Below are positions 1 through 8,228 of a stretch of 64,000 nt of DNA, in pieces. The stretch is from assembly GCA_020636375.1 (NCBI GenBank), contig JACJXZ010000023.1:56524-120523 (forward strand), given 5' to 3'. The stretch's first letter is position 1. Each line of letters starts with the position of its first letter. The position numbers and the translations under genes were made by a program. Below the pieces are notes generated by a model. It searched no databases. It worked only from the letters and a program-made list of their open reading frames with translations, and was not told the origin of the DNA. The DNA is from Lewinellaceae bacterium. Lineage in GTDB: Bacteria; Bacteroidota; Bacteroidia; Chitinophagales; Saprospiraceae.

Positions 1-603
1 GCGGAGGGGGATAGAAAAGCCTGGGACGACTACGCTTTCCAAAGTGTGGTCTATTTCAATAGTGGCTTTCAGCCGATATTGCTCGCCATCCAGCACCCTT
101 TGTTCCAGGATGCGCGCTTTCGGATCGATAATCCAGTACTCCGTAGTGCCGTGTGCTTCGTAGTCTTCCAGTTTGACGCCGTAATCCCGGTCTCGTGTGC
201 CGGGAGAGAGTACTTCTATAATCAAATCCGGAGTAGGAAAGATGGTTTGGTCTTCATCGAAAGCGGCGGCTTTTTCTTTGTTGAAGAAGCAAACGTCCGG
301 TTCGTAGTCGTTCCGGGTGAGGCTGATCATCAGTTTCTCATGGCCGACGTGGCCCAGTTGATGTTTGGCTACAAAGGTTTTCAGCAGGATAAACAAGTTG
401 CCGCTGGCGGTATCATGCCTTTTTTTCACGGGTGAATGGACGATTATCTCGCCGTTTATAAATTCTGCCTTCTGGTCTTCGCGGACGGTTTCATAGAATT
501 GCCGGCGCAGGCGCCGCTCTGCCTCCAGAACCTGGCTGACTTCGTCGACGATCAGCCGGGCGTCCGGCCGCGCCAGTATTTTTTCCGCGATGGAGGTCTT
601 CAT
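1..603 (-). CDS. Uma2 family putative endonuclease (partial)
   Basis: The gene reads leftward from an ATG at 603 and runs off the window, so the C-terminus is missing. The visible 201 residues fit the Uma2/DUF820 family, which has a PD-(D/E)XK nuclease-like fold and no established function. Landmarks are GEIIVHSP (about 51-58), YEPDVCFF (100-107), PDLIIEVLSPGT (125-136) and EYWIIDP (155-161). The conserved acidic residues of the PDL.IEV block and the following DY...K stretch are the presumed active site. The gene is divergent from the cytochrome gene at 861. Family assignment is firm; a DNA-cleaving role is only predicted. Confidence 0.85.
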   Translation of the reverse strand, partial: MKTSIAEKILARPDARLIVDEVSQVLEAERRLRRQFYETVREDQKAEFINGEIIVHSPVKKRHDTASGNLFILLKTFVAKHQLGHVGHEKLMISLTRNDYEPDVCFFNKEKAAAFDEDQTIFPTPDLIIEVLSPGTRDRDYGVKLEDYEAHGTTEYWIIDPKARILEQRVLDGEQYRLKATIEIDHTLESVVVPGFSIPLR

Positions 604-740
604 GGATGATGGTTTAATTGCTCAAATTACGAAACATGCCGCCCCTCTGCAAGGTTTCTTTTCATTGTCTGTTACTTTCCAAATTAGCAACCCGTCCGCT
701 TGGCATCTCCATCTCGCCAGATTAATTTTACCGCTTAGGA

Positions 741-824
741 ACAATATAGCCATATAACAATATAGCCATATAGCCATATAGCCATATAGCCATATAGCCA
801 TATAATAATATAGCCATATAACAA
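741..824. repeat. Octamer tandem array, unit ATAGCCAT
   Basis: About ten degenerate copies of the 8-bp unit ATAGCCAT, with some units changed to ATAACAAT. The array lies in the 257-bp divergent spacer between the Uma2 gene and the cytochrome gene. It is AT-rich and could influence promoter spacing. An unrelated octamer array occurs at 6370. Confidence 0.9.
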
Positions 825-860
825 CCCCCAACTCCTCAGCCCGGAAACCCGAATACATCC

Positions 861-2786
861 ATGCGATACCTCATATACCTCTTGCTCCTCACTTCCGCCC
901 TGCTGCTCCTTTTCTGCAGCCGGGAGCTGCCCAAAGCCCCGGAAGGCCAGTACCTCAACCTGGCCGAAGGCGTACAGTACGTCGGCATGAACACCTGCAA
1001 GTCCTGCCACCCCAACGTGCACGCCACTTTCATCCACACCGGCATGGGGCAGTCCTTCGGCCGGGCGACTTTGGAGAAAACAGACGCTGATTTCGGCGAT
1101 CACGCCCTGGTGTACGATACGGCCTCCAACCTGTACTACAAACCTTTCTTCCGCGACAGCGCCATGTACGTGCTGGAATATCGCCTGGATGGCGCCGACA
1201 CCGTACACCGGCGGCTGGAGCGCATCGATTACATCGTCGGTTCCGGGCAGCACACCAATTCCCATATAGTCGATTTCAACGGCTATATCTACCAGGCGCC
1301 CATCACCTATTACACCCAGGAAGGACGATGGGACATGGCGCCCGGCTTCCGGGGCGACAACATCCGCTTTGACCGTTTCCTGACTACCGAGTGCATTACC
1401 TGCCACAACCACCTGCCGGAATTCGTGGAGGGCTCCCTCAATAAATACACCCGGATGCCGACGGGCATCGAATGCGAGCGCTGCCATGGCCCCGGGGAAA
1501 TACACGCCCGGGAGAAACTGGCGGGCCACATCGTCGACACGTCGAAGTTCATCGACTATACCATCGTTACGCCCAGCGACCTGCCGCGTGATTTGCAGAT
1601 GGACCTCTGCCAGCGCTGCCACCTCCAGGGCATCGCCGTGCTGAACGAAGGCAGAGACTTTTTCGACTTTAAGCCCGGCATGCGCCTGCAGGAGGTGTTC
1701 AACGTATTCCTGCCCCGCTACACCAACTCCCACGAGCGTTTCATCATGGCTTCCCAGGCCGACCGCCTGCGCCTCAGCCCCTGCTACCGGGAATCGGAAA
1801 TGACCTGCATCACCTGCCACAATCCCCACCAGAGCGTGGAAGCTACCAACAAGGCCCGCTACAACGACGCCTGCCTCGGCTGCCACGGAGGCGCGCCCGA
1901 CAAAGCCTGCGCCGCCCCCATGGCCGGGCGCCTGGCCGAAGCGGACGACTGCTCCGGCTGCCACATGCCCCGCTCGGGCAGCATCGACATCCCTCACGTC
2001 AACATCACCGACCACTACATCAGCCGAAACAACATCAAAGGCCGGGACCGCGAAGAGGTGCCCGCCGGCGAACCCGGATTCCTGGGCCTGCAGATCCTGA
2101 CCAAAGAAAAGGCCACGCCCCTGGAAATGGCGAAGGGCTATATTGCAATGTATGATAAATATGTCTCCTCTCCCGCCATGCTGGACTCCGCCCGGTCCTA
2201 CCTGGACCGGTCCGCCCTGCCTCCGGAGGAAAAGCTGAGCACCTTGCTTCATTACCACTTTGCCCGGGAAGATTATCCCGCCATCGCCGGGCTGGCGGAT
2301 GCCCGACCTCCCGAAAGCCTGGCCGACGGCTGGACGGCCTACCGCTGCGGGGAGGCGTTCTACAAATTGGGCGACTATCCCCGCGCCCTGGCCTTCTACC
2401 GGCGCGCCACCCAGCTCCTGCCCTTCAACCTGGACTTTCAGGAAAAACTCGGCACCGCCTATATTCAACTTCAGCAACTGCCGCCGGCCGTGGAAACCCT
2501 GGAGTGGGTGCTGCGGGAGAATCCGAAACGCCCGGTGGCCCTTTCCAACCTGGGCTATGCCTGCGTGCTGCAGGGGCAGTTCGAAAAAGCCGAGGGGCTG
2601 TACGACCAGGCCATCGCCCTCGACCCCGATTACGAACAAGCCCTGCTCAACAAGGCGGCGGTGCGCCTGCTGCGGAGAGATGCCGATACCGCAAAAAGGC
2701 TGATCGAAAGGGTGCTGAGGATCAACCCGGAGAACCGCCAGGCGCTGGCCATCCGCGGACAACTGCGGGGGCAGTTACCAGATTGA
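861..2786 (+). CDS. Seven-haem cytochrome c / TPR lipoprotein
   Basis: A 641-residue exported protein. The N-terminus is a lipoprotein-type signal with Cys at 19 (LLLLFCS). Seven CXXCH haem-binding motifs are visible at about 46, 178, 205, 250, 316, 338 and 364 (CKSCH, CITCH, CERCH, CQRCH, CITCH, CLGCH, CSGCH). The C-terminal part (about 490-640) is made of tetratricopeptide repeats. Haem motifs of this kind imply c-type cytochrome maturation and electron transfer on the outside of the cell membrane. The TPR tail suggests a partner protein. Related cytochrome c-554-like/TPR proteins are known in Bacteroidota but their substrate is not. The ATG at 861 directly precedes the signal peptide. No other respiratory gene is adjacent. 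Confidence 0.85.
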   Translation: MRYLIYLLLLTSALLLLFCSRELPKAPEGQYLNLAEGVQYVGMNTCKSCHPNVHATFIHTGMGQSFGRATLEKTDADFGDHALVYDTASNLYYKPFFRDSAMYVLEYRLDGADTVHRRLERIDYIVGSGQHTNSHIVDFNGYIYQAPITYYTQEGRWDMAPGFRGDNIRFDRFLTTECITCHNHLPEFVEGSLNKYTRMPTGIECERCHGPGEIHAREKLAGHIVDTSKFIDYTIVTPSDLPRDLQMDLCQRCHLQGIAVLNEGRDFFDFKPGMRLQEVFNVFLPRYTNSHERFIMASQADRLRLSPCYRESEMTCITCHNPHQSVEATNKARYNDACLGCHGGAPDKACAAPMAGRLAEADDCSGCHMPRSGSIDIPHVNITDHYISRNNIKGRDREEVPAGEPGFLGLQILTKEKATPLEMAKGYIAMYDKYVSSPAMLDSARSYLDRSALPPEEKLSTLLHYHFAREDYPAIAGLADARPPESLADGWTAYRCGEAFYKLGDYPRALAFYRRATQLLPFNLDFQEKLGTAYIQLQQLPPAVETLEWVLRENPKRPVALSNLGYACVLQGQFEKAEGLYDQAIALDPDYEQALLNKAAVRLLRRDADTAKRLIERVLRINPENRQALAIRGQLRGQLPD

Positions 2787-2838
2787 CAGGAAGGCAATTG
2801 GAGTGCTTGCCGGCGGGAAGGAAAGAAGGGCAGTGCGT

Positions 2839-2972
2839 GGCTACTCGTCTGAGGGCCTCGGCGTGAGCTCGGCCGAACGCTGGACAGCAGAAAGGGGAAA
2901 GGGGAAAGCCGAGCGGAGTCGAGGCCGAGCGTGTGCAGGAGGCATGAAGTGTCCAACATCAGACGGGTAGCC
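2839..2972. mobile_element. MITE-like palindromic element, copy 1
   Basis: A non-coding 134-bp element with 14-bp terminal inverted repeats (GGCTACTCGTCTGA at the left, TCAGACGGGTAGCC at the right, one mismatch). It is homologous to the element at 41718-41892 and shares its GCCGAGCGGAGTCGAG unit, here once. The flanking octamers (cagtgcgt, cggtatgt) match at only 5 of 8 positions, so any target duplication has decayed. Confidence 0.65.
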
Positions 2973-2987
2973 CGGTATGTTTTTATA

Positions 2988-3014
2988 GACAGGATGAACA
3001 GGATTAACAGGATA
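2988..3014. repeat. Dispersed ACAGGATGAACAGG-type repeat
   Basis: Contains AGACAGGATGAACAGGAT followed by TAACAGGATA, a short direct-repeat string also present near 41480, 41627 and 60577. Similar strings occur between genes in many unrelated bacteria. It has no coding capacity. Confidence 0.6.
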
Positions 3015-3066
3015 CGAAAGCCCGGCATACCCCCCGACTTTGAACAGATTTTCATACCTTGCCTCC

Positions 3067-6000
3067 ATGTCACGTACCCGTCAGTTAGCCGCCATCATGT
3101 TTACCGACATCCAGGGGTATACTGCCCTGATGCAGCAAAATGAGCAAAAAGCCCTTCAGGCCCGAAGCAAGCACCGGCGCATCTTCAACTCGGCAATGGA
3201 AAAATACAATGGCAAAGTGCTGCAATACTACGGGGACGGTACGCTGAGCATTTTCGACAGCGCCATCGACGCCGTCCATTGCGGAATTGAGATGCAGTTG
3301 GGATTCCGGGAGGCCCCTTCCATTCCGGTCCGGATAGGCATCCATACCGGCGACATTTTTTTCAGCGAAGAAGAGATCGTCGGAGACAGCGTAAACGTCG
3401 CCTCGCGCATTGAATCCCTGGCTGTGGCGGGTAGTGTATTCATTTCCGGGAAAGTCTACGACGAAATTAAAAACCAGGAATCCATCCGGGCGGCCCGGTT
3501 GAAGGCCTTCAAGTTGAAGAACGTCGAAAAGCCCATCGAGGTCTACGCCATTTCCAACGAAGGTTTGGTTGTCCCCAACCCGGAAGATATCGAAGGCAAA
3601 ACGGAGGCTGGCCCGGTGCCGGAGGGGGCGGGACAAGAGCCGCCGGCGTTTCGGCAAGGCGGCGCGCCATTTTTAGCTACCAAGCTTTTCATTCCGCCGT
3701 TGCGGCCCAACGCTGTCCGCCGCCCCCGCCTGACGAAGCGGTTGAACGACGGCCTGCGCGGCAAGCTGGCCCTCATTTCCGCCCCGGCGGGTTTTGGCAA
3801 GACGACGCTGGCCTGCGAATGGGCGGCGGGCAGCGAATGGCCGGTTGCCTGGCTGTCGCTGGAAAAAGAAGATGGCAACCTCTCGCGGTTCCTGGCCTAT
3901 CTGGCTGCCGCCCTGCAGACGATCGCTGCCGACGTCGGCGAAGGCGTGCTGAGCCTGCTCCAGTCTCAGCAACCGCCGCCCACCGAGTCGCTGCTGACGG
4001 CCCTGCTCAATGAGGTCATGGCCATCCCTCACGATTTTGTTTTAATCCTGGATGATTACCACCATATTGAATCCCAGGCCGTTGACCAGGCCCTTTCCTT
4101 CCTGCTCGGCCACCTGCCGCCGCAGATGCACCTGGCCATGACTACCCGGGAGGATCCGCAGCTGCCCCTCGCCCGGATGCGCGTAAGAGGGCAGCTGACG
4201 GAACTGCGGGCTGCCGACCTGCGCTTCACTCCTGCCGAGGCCGCCGGTTTTCTCAACGAAATGATGGGGCTGAACCTCTCGGCGGAAAATGTCGCCGCTC
4301 TGGAGGACCGCACCGAAGGCTGGATCGCCGGCTTGCAGATGGCGGCGCTCTCCATACAGGGGCGAACCGATACCGCCCGATTCATCGAGGCCTTCACGGG
4401 CAGCCACCGCTTTGTGCTGGATTATCTGGCCGAAGAGGTGCTGCAGCAGCAGCCCGGCCCGGTGCGCCGCTTCCTGACACAAACCTCCATCCTCGGGCGG
4501 TTGTGCGGCCCGCTGTGCGACGCCGTCACCGGCCAGGAAGGCGGCAGGAGCACGCTGGAAGCCCTGGAGCGCGGCAACCTGTTCGTCGTGCCGCTGGACA
4601 ACCAGCGCCGGTGGTATCGCTACCACCACCTCTTCGCCGATGTGCTCCGGGCGCGGCTGATGGAGGAGCAGGGCGGCGAGGTGGCTGTCCTGCACCGGCG
4701 GGCGAGCGGGTGGCACGAGCAGCACGGCGCCCCTGCCGATGCCATTTACCACGCGCTCGCCGCCGGAGATCACGAGCGGGCGGCGGCCCTGATCGAGCGG
4801 GCCTGGCCGGAGATGGACGAGAACTTCCAGTCTGCCACCTGGCTGGGCTGGGTGCAGGAACTGCCGGAGGAGCTGGTGCGCGCCCGCCCGGTCCTGCTCA
4901 TCGGCATCGCCTGGTCCTTTTTGAACGACGGCGAGCTGGAAGCCGGCGAGCCCTACCTGCGGGAGGCGGAGCAGTTGCTGGAGGGCCCGGCAGAGAACAT
5001 GGTATTCGTCGACGAAGAGCAGTTCCGTTTTTTGCCGGCGACGATCGCCACTGCCCGCGCCTACCATACGCTGACGCAGGAAGATGGCCCCGGTGCTCTG
5101 AAGCACGCCCGCCAGGCCCTTGCCTTACTGCCGGAAGGAGATCCCCGCCGCGGGCCATCTGCGGCCCTTCTGGGGCTGGTTTACTGGGCCAACGGGGCAT
5201 TGGAAGAAGCCTACCGGACCCTGGCCGGCGCCATGGAGGATTTCCGGAAAGCCGGCTATCTCCAGTTCGCGATCAGCGGCACCTACGGCATGGCCGACAT
5301 CCGCCTCGCCCAGGGCCGCCTCCGCGAGGCGGTGAGGGTATACGAACAATCACTGCAGTTGGTAGCGGGGCAAGGCGAACCGGCACTGCGGGGAACGGCC
5401 GACCTGTACCTCGGCTTAGGAGACCTCCACCGGGAGCGGGGCAACCTGGAAGAAGCAGGCCGGTATCTGCTGAAGAGCGAAGAGCTGGGGGAAAAGGCAG
5501 CCCTGCCGGACTGGCCAAGCCGCCGGCAGCTCGCCCGGGCCCGGCTGGAGGAAGCCCGGGGCAACCTGGACGGCGCCCTGGCCCGGCTCGACGAAGCCGA
5601 ACGCCTCTACTTCCGAAGCCCTGTGCCGAACTGGCGGCCCATAGGAGCCCAAAAAGCAAAGTTGTGGATAAAACAGGGGCGCCTGGCGGAAGCCCTCGCC
5701 TGGGAGCGGGAGCGGGGCCTCTCCATGGACGACAGCCTCAGCTTCCTGCGCGAGTTCGAACACATGACGCTGGCACGGGTGCGCCTCGCCGAATGTGAAA
5801 ACGGACGGGCAACTCATGCCATTCAACACGTGCTCGCATTCCTGGAACGCCTGCTGGCCGCCGCAGAAGAAGGGGGAAGAAGCGGCAGCGTCATCGGGAT
5901 ACTGGTACTGCAGGCTCTTGCCCACCGGGCCGGGCGCAATACCTCCCTGGCCCTCCGCGCGCTGGAGCACGCCCTGGCCCTTGCCCGCCCCGAGGGCTAC

Positions 6001-6357
6001 TGCTACATTTTTGTGGATGAGGGCAAACCGATGGCCCGCCTGCTGTCGGAAGCCGTTGCCGAAGGTATCATGCCGGAGTATACGCGGACATTGCTGGCCG
6101 CTTTCGGCCCTGAACCGCAGGAACAACCGATTGCTGTCCCCAAGCCCGCTGCCCTGCCCCTCGCCGAACCCCTGAGCGAACGCGAGCTGGAGATTCTGCG
6201 GCTCATTACCAAGGGGCTCTCCAACCGGGAAATCAGCGAGCGCCTATTCCTGGCCCTCAGCACGGTCAAAGGCCACAACCGGAATATCTTCGACAAGCTG
6301 GAGGTCCGGAGGCGCACCGAAGCGGTGGCGCGGGCGCGGGAGTTGGGGTTGGTGTAA
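3067..6357 (+). CDS. Adenylate/guanylate cyclase-STAND-LuxR fusion regulator
   Basis: A 1096-residue protein. Residues 1-165 form a class III nucleotidyl cyclase homology domain with metal-binding Asp in MFTDIQGYT (D14) and YYGDG (D57), and the VNVASRIE segment with N110 and R114. Next comes a MalT/AlkS-type STAND NTPase (Walker A APAGFGKTT at 239-247, Walker B LILDDYHH near 327-333), then a TPR-like helical region, and finally a LuxR helix-turn-helix (LSERELEILRLITKGLSNRE, about residue 1035 onward). It is a cytoplasmic signal-responsive transcription activator; the inducer is unknown. The catalytic residues seen suggest the cyclase could be active, but this is inferred. The ATG at 3067 was chosen because an upstream TTG at 3040 lies outside the conserved domain. 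Confidence 0.88.
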   Translation: MSRTRQLAAIMFTDIQGYTALMQQNEQKALQARSKHRRIFNSAMEKYNGKVLQYYGDGTLSIFDSAIDAVHCGIEMQLGFREAPSIPVRIGIHTGDIFFSEEEIVGDSVNVASRIESLAVAGSVFISGKVYDEIKNQESIRAARLKAFKLKNVEKPIEVYAISNEGLVVPNPEDIEGKTEAGPVPEGAGQEPPAFRQGGAPFLATKLFIPPLRPNAVRRPRLTKRLNDGLRGKLALISAPAGFGKTTLACEWAAGSEWPVAWLSLEKEDGNLSRFLAYLAAALQTIAADVGEGVLSLLQSQQPPPTESLLTALLNEVMAIPHDFVLILDDYHHIESQAVDQALSFLLGHLPPQMHLAMTTREDPQLPLARMRVRGQLTELRAADLRFTPAEAAGFLNEMMGLNLSAENVAALEDRTEGWIAGLQMAALSIQGRTDTARFIEAFTGSHRFVLDYLAEEVLQQQPGPVRRFLTQTSILGRLCGPLCDAVTGQEGGRSTLEALERGNLFVVPLDNQRRWYRYHHLFADVLRARLMEEQGGEVAVLHRRASGWHEQHGAPADAIYHALAAGDHERAAALIERAWPEMDENFQSATWLGWVQELPEELVRARPVLLIGIAWSFLNDGELEAGEPYLREAEQLLEGPAENMVFVDEEQFRFLPATIATARAYHTLTQEDGPGALKHARQALALLPEGDPRRGPSAALLGLVYWANGALEEAYRTLAGAMEDFRKAGYLQFAISGTYGMADIRLAQGRLREAVRVYEQSLQLVAGQGEPALRGTADLYLGLGDLHRERGNLEEAGRYLLKSEELGEKAALPDWPSRRQLARARLEEARGNLDGALARLDEAERLYFRSPVPNWRPIGAQKAKLWIKQGRLAEALAWERERGLSMDDSLSFLREFEHMTLARVRLAECENGRATHAIQHVLAFLERLLAAAEEGGRSGSVIGILVLQALAHRAGRNTSLALRALEHALALARPEGYCYIFVDEGKPMARLLSEAVAEGIMPEYTRTLLAAFGPEPQEQPIAVPKPAALPLAEPLSERELEILRLITKGLSNREISERLFLALSTVKGHNRNIFDKLEVRRRTEAVARARELGLV

Positions 6358-6369
6358 TTGGGAGGGATA

Positions 6370-6428
6370 GTTATGTTGTTATATTGTTATATTGTTATAT
6401 TGTTATATTGTTATATTGTTATATTGTT
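6370..6428. repeat. Octamer tandem array, unit GTTATATT
   Basis: About seven copies of the 8-bp unit GTTATATT, starting 13 bp after the regulator stop codon and ending before the VAT1-like gene. Confidence 0.9.
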
Positions 6429-6490
6429 GAGGCTGGAAACTTCGAAACTTTTATCCAAAGCCGGTCAGACAGCTAACAAAACCAACACCT

Positions 6491-7504
6491 ATGCAACGCC
6501 GCGCCTACCTTCAGCATTCCGGAAGCCTGTCTTATCTCAAGCTCGCCGAAGAGCAGTTGCCCGATCCGGCGCCAGGGGAAGTCACAGTAGAGGTGAAGGC
6601 CATCGGCCTGAATTTTGCCGACATTTTTGCCATCTGGGGCCTGTACAGCGCCACGCCCGAGGGAGAATTCGTGCCCGGGCTGGAATATTCCGGCGTAGTG
6701 GCCAGGGTTGGCGAGGGCGTCGACGGCTTTCGGGAAGGCGATGAGGTGATGGGCGTTATCCGCTTCGGGGCTTACGCCACCCACCTGAACATCGACGCCC
6801 GCTACTTGCTGCCTTTGCCCGAAGGCTGGAGCTTTGAAGAAGGCGCGGCCTATCTGGTTCAGGTGCTCACCGCCTACTACGCGCTGAAGGAACTGGGCAA
6901 CATCCAGCAGGGGCAAACCGTACTCATCCACAGCGCTGCGGGCGGCGTAGGCATCTGGGCCAACCGCATAGCCAGGCAGTACGGTGCCTTCACGATCGGG
7001 ACGGTGGGCAGCGCCGGGAAGCTGGATTTTCTGCGGGAAGAGGGGTACGACAGGGGCATCGTCCGCAGCCGCGCTTTTAAAGAGGAGCTGGGGGAAGCCC
7101 TGTCCGGAAGGGAATTGCACCTCATTATGGAATGCATCGGCGGGCCGGTCCTGAAGGTGGGTTATGAAATGCTTGCCCCCCAGGGCCGGATGGTCGTCTA
7201 TGGCTCTGCCCGTTACGCTTCCGTCGGCAACCGGCCCAACTACCTGAAGCTGGCCTGGTATTACCTCACCCGCCCCCGGATCGACCCTCAGAAGATGATC
7301 GAATCCAATAAGGGCGTGCTGGGTTTCAACCTGATCTGGCTCTACCACAAAGTCGATCTCATGCACGAACTGCTGGGCGAGCTCCAGGGGATGGACCTCG
7401 GCAAGCCTCACGTCGGCCATACCTTTCCGCTGGAGCAGCTCCGGGACGCTATCCGGCTGTTCCAGTCGGGGAAGACGGTGGGGAAGGTGGTGGTGAGGAG
7501 GTGA
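6491..7504 (+). CDS. VAT1-like zinc-independent quinone oxidoreductase
   Basis: A 337-residue medium-chain dehydrogenase/reductase. The N-terminal GroES-like half carries LNFADIFAIWGLY and VPGLEYSGVV. The nucleotide-binding motif is HSAAGGVG (147-154), and the C-terminal part resembles synaptic vesicle VAT-1-like proteins (YGSARYASVGNRPNYLK). The catalytic-zinc cysteines of alcohol dehydrogenases are absent, which fits NADPH-dependent reduction of quinones or enones. The substrate cannot be told. The gene is convergent with the next one, with only 5 bp between their stop codons. Confidence 0.85.
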   Translation: MQRRAYLQHSGSLSYLKLAEEQLPDPAPGEVTVEVKAIGLNFADIFAIWGLYSATPEGEFVPGLEYSGVVARVGEGVDGFREGDEVMGVIRFGAYATHLNIDARYLLPLPEGWSFEEGAAYLVQVLTAYYALKELGNIQQGQTVLIHSAAGGVGIWANRIARQYGAFTIGTVGSAGKLDFLREEGYDRGIVRSRAFKEELGEALSGRELHLIMECIGGPVLKVGYEMLAPQGRMVVYGSARYASVGNRPNYLKLAWYYLTRPRIDPQKMIESNKGVLGFNLIWLYHKVDLMHELLGELQGMDLGKPHVGHTFPLEQLRDAIRLFQSGKTVGKVVVRR

Positions 7505-7509
7505 GCGCA

Positions 7510-8091
7510 CTACGTTCCGGAGGCTACCTCTAAGCCCTCGATGAAGGCATGGTCCGGGCGGAGGGCGAGGCGGACGGAAGAGGCCCTGCCTTTCAGCCGG
7601 CGCCGGAGCTTGGTTTCTATCTCCTGGACCAGGGCCGGGCGGGGCCGTTCGGTTTCGATCCAGAGCACCACGCTGACCTGCTCCGGGTTTTGCATCAGGC
7701 GGTAGGCGCGCGCCCAGAAGCGCCAGTCATTCCCGGTGACGGGCAGCAGGCGGAAAGCGGGCAGCAGGCGGCGGAACAACCATTTGCGGTTGTAGTACTG
7801 CCAGATGGCGTCGACGGCCAGCAGCGTGTCTTCTACCTTGTAAGCGACAGTTTCGACAAACTCCTCCGGCCGGGCCAGGATCGCCTCCAGCGGGTTTTCT
7901 GCCTGCCATTCCCGGCGGCGGCGAAAATTCTTGATCTCGAAGAGGAACAGCTCCTCGCCGCGGATGCCCAGGAAATCCACCCCCTTCAGGCCGCTGCCGC
8001 TCAGCCCCTGGTAGAAACGATGCGCATCGTATTTCTTGACGGCCCACTCCCCGTCAAACCGGAAGTGCAACCCGCTTTCAATAAATTCCAT
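7510..8091 (-). CDS. Hypothetical protein with nuclease-like core
   Basis: 193 residues from the ATG at 8091; a GTG at 8145 would add 18 residues with no family support. I do not recognise a named family. The segment GVDFLGIRGEELFLFEIKNF has the D...E-x-K spacing of PD-(D/E)XK nuclease folds. The C-terminal half (VVLWIETERPRPALVQEIE, then a basic stretch) resembles cytosolic hypothetical proteins of Bacteroidota. No signal peptide is present. It sits tail to tail with the VAT1-like gene. The nuclease reading is inference from a short motif. Confidence 0.6.
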   Translation of the reverse strand: MEFIESGLHFRFDGEWAVKKYDAHRFYQGLSGSGLKGVDFLGIRGEELFLFEIKNFRRRREWQAENPLEAILARPEEFVETVAYKVEDTLLAVDAIWQYYNRKWLFRRLLPAFRLLPVTGNDWRFWARAYRLMQNPEQVSVVLWIETERPRPALVQEIETKLRRRLKGRASSVRLALRPDHAFIEGLEVASGT

Positions 8092-8228
8092 GGTTTTTGT
8101 CGTGTAAATACCCCCATCCTTCCTACCCGGAAACGACTTCCTCACAACACCGGAACCTGGTTTTTTGACAATTCAGCTACGAATTTATTACTTTCGGGGC
8201 AGGACCTGCACCCGCAAGATAAAAAGCT

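Noticed and set aside
735..2762. A 675-codon open frame antisense to the cytochrome gene
   Set aside because: It mirrors the GC-rich cytochrome coding sequence, has no recognisable domain, and ends in the octamer array; the opposite strand has seven haem motifs.
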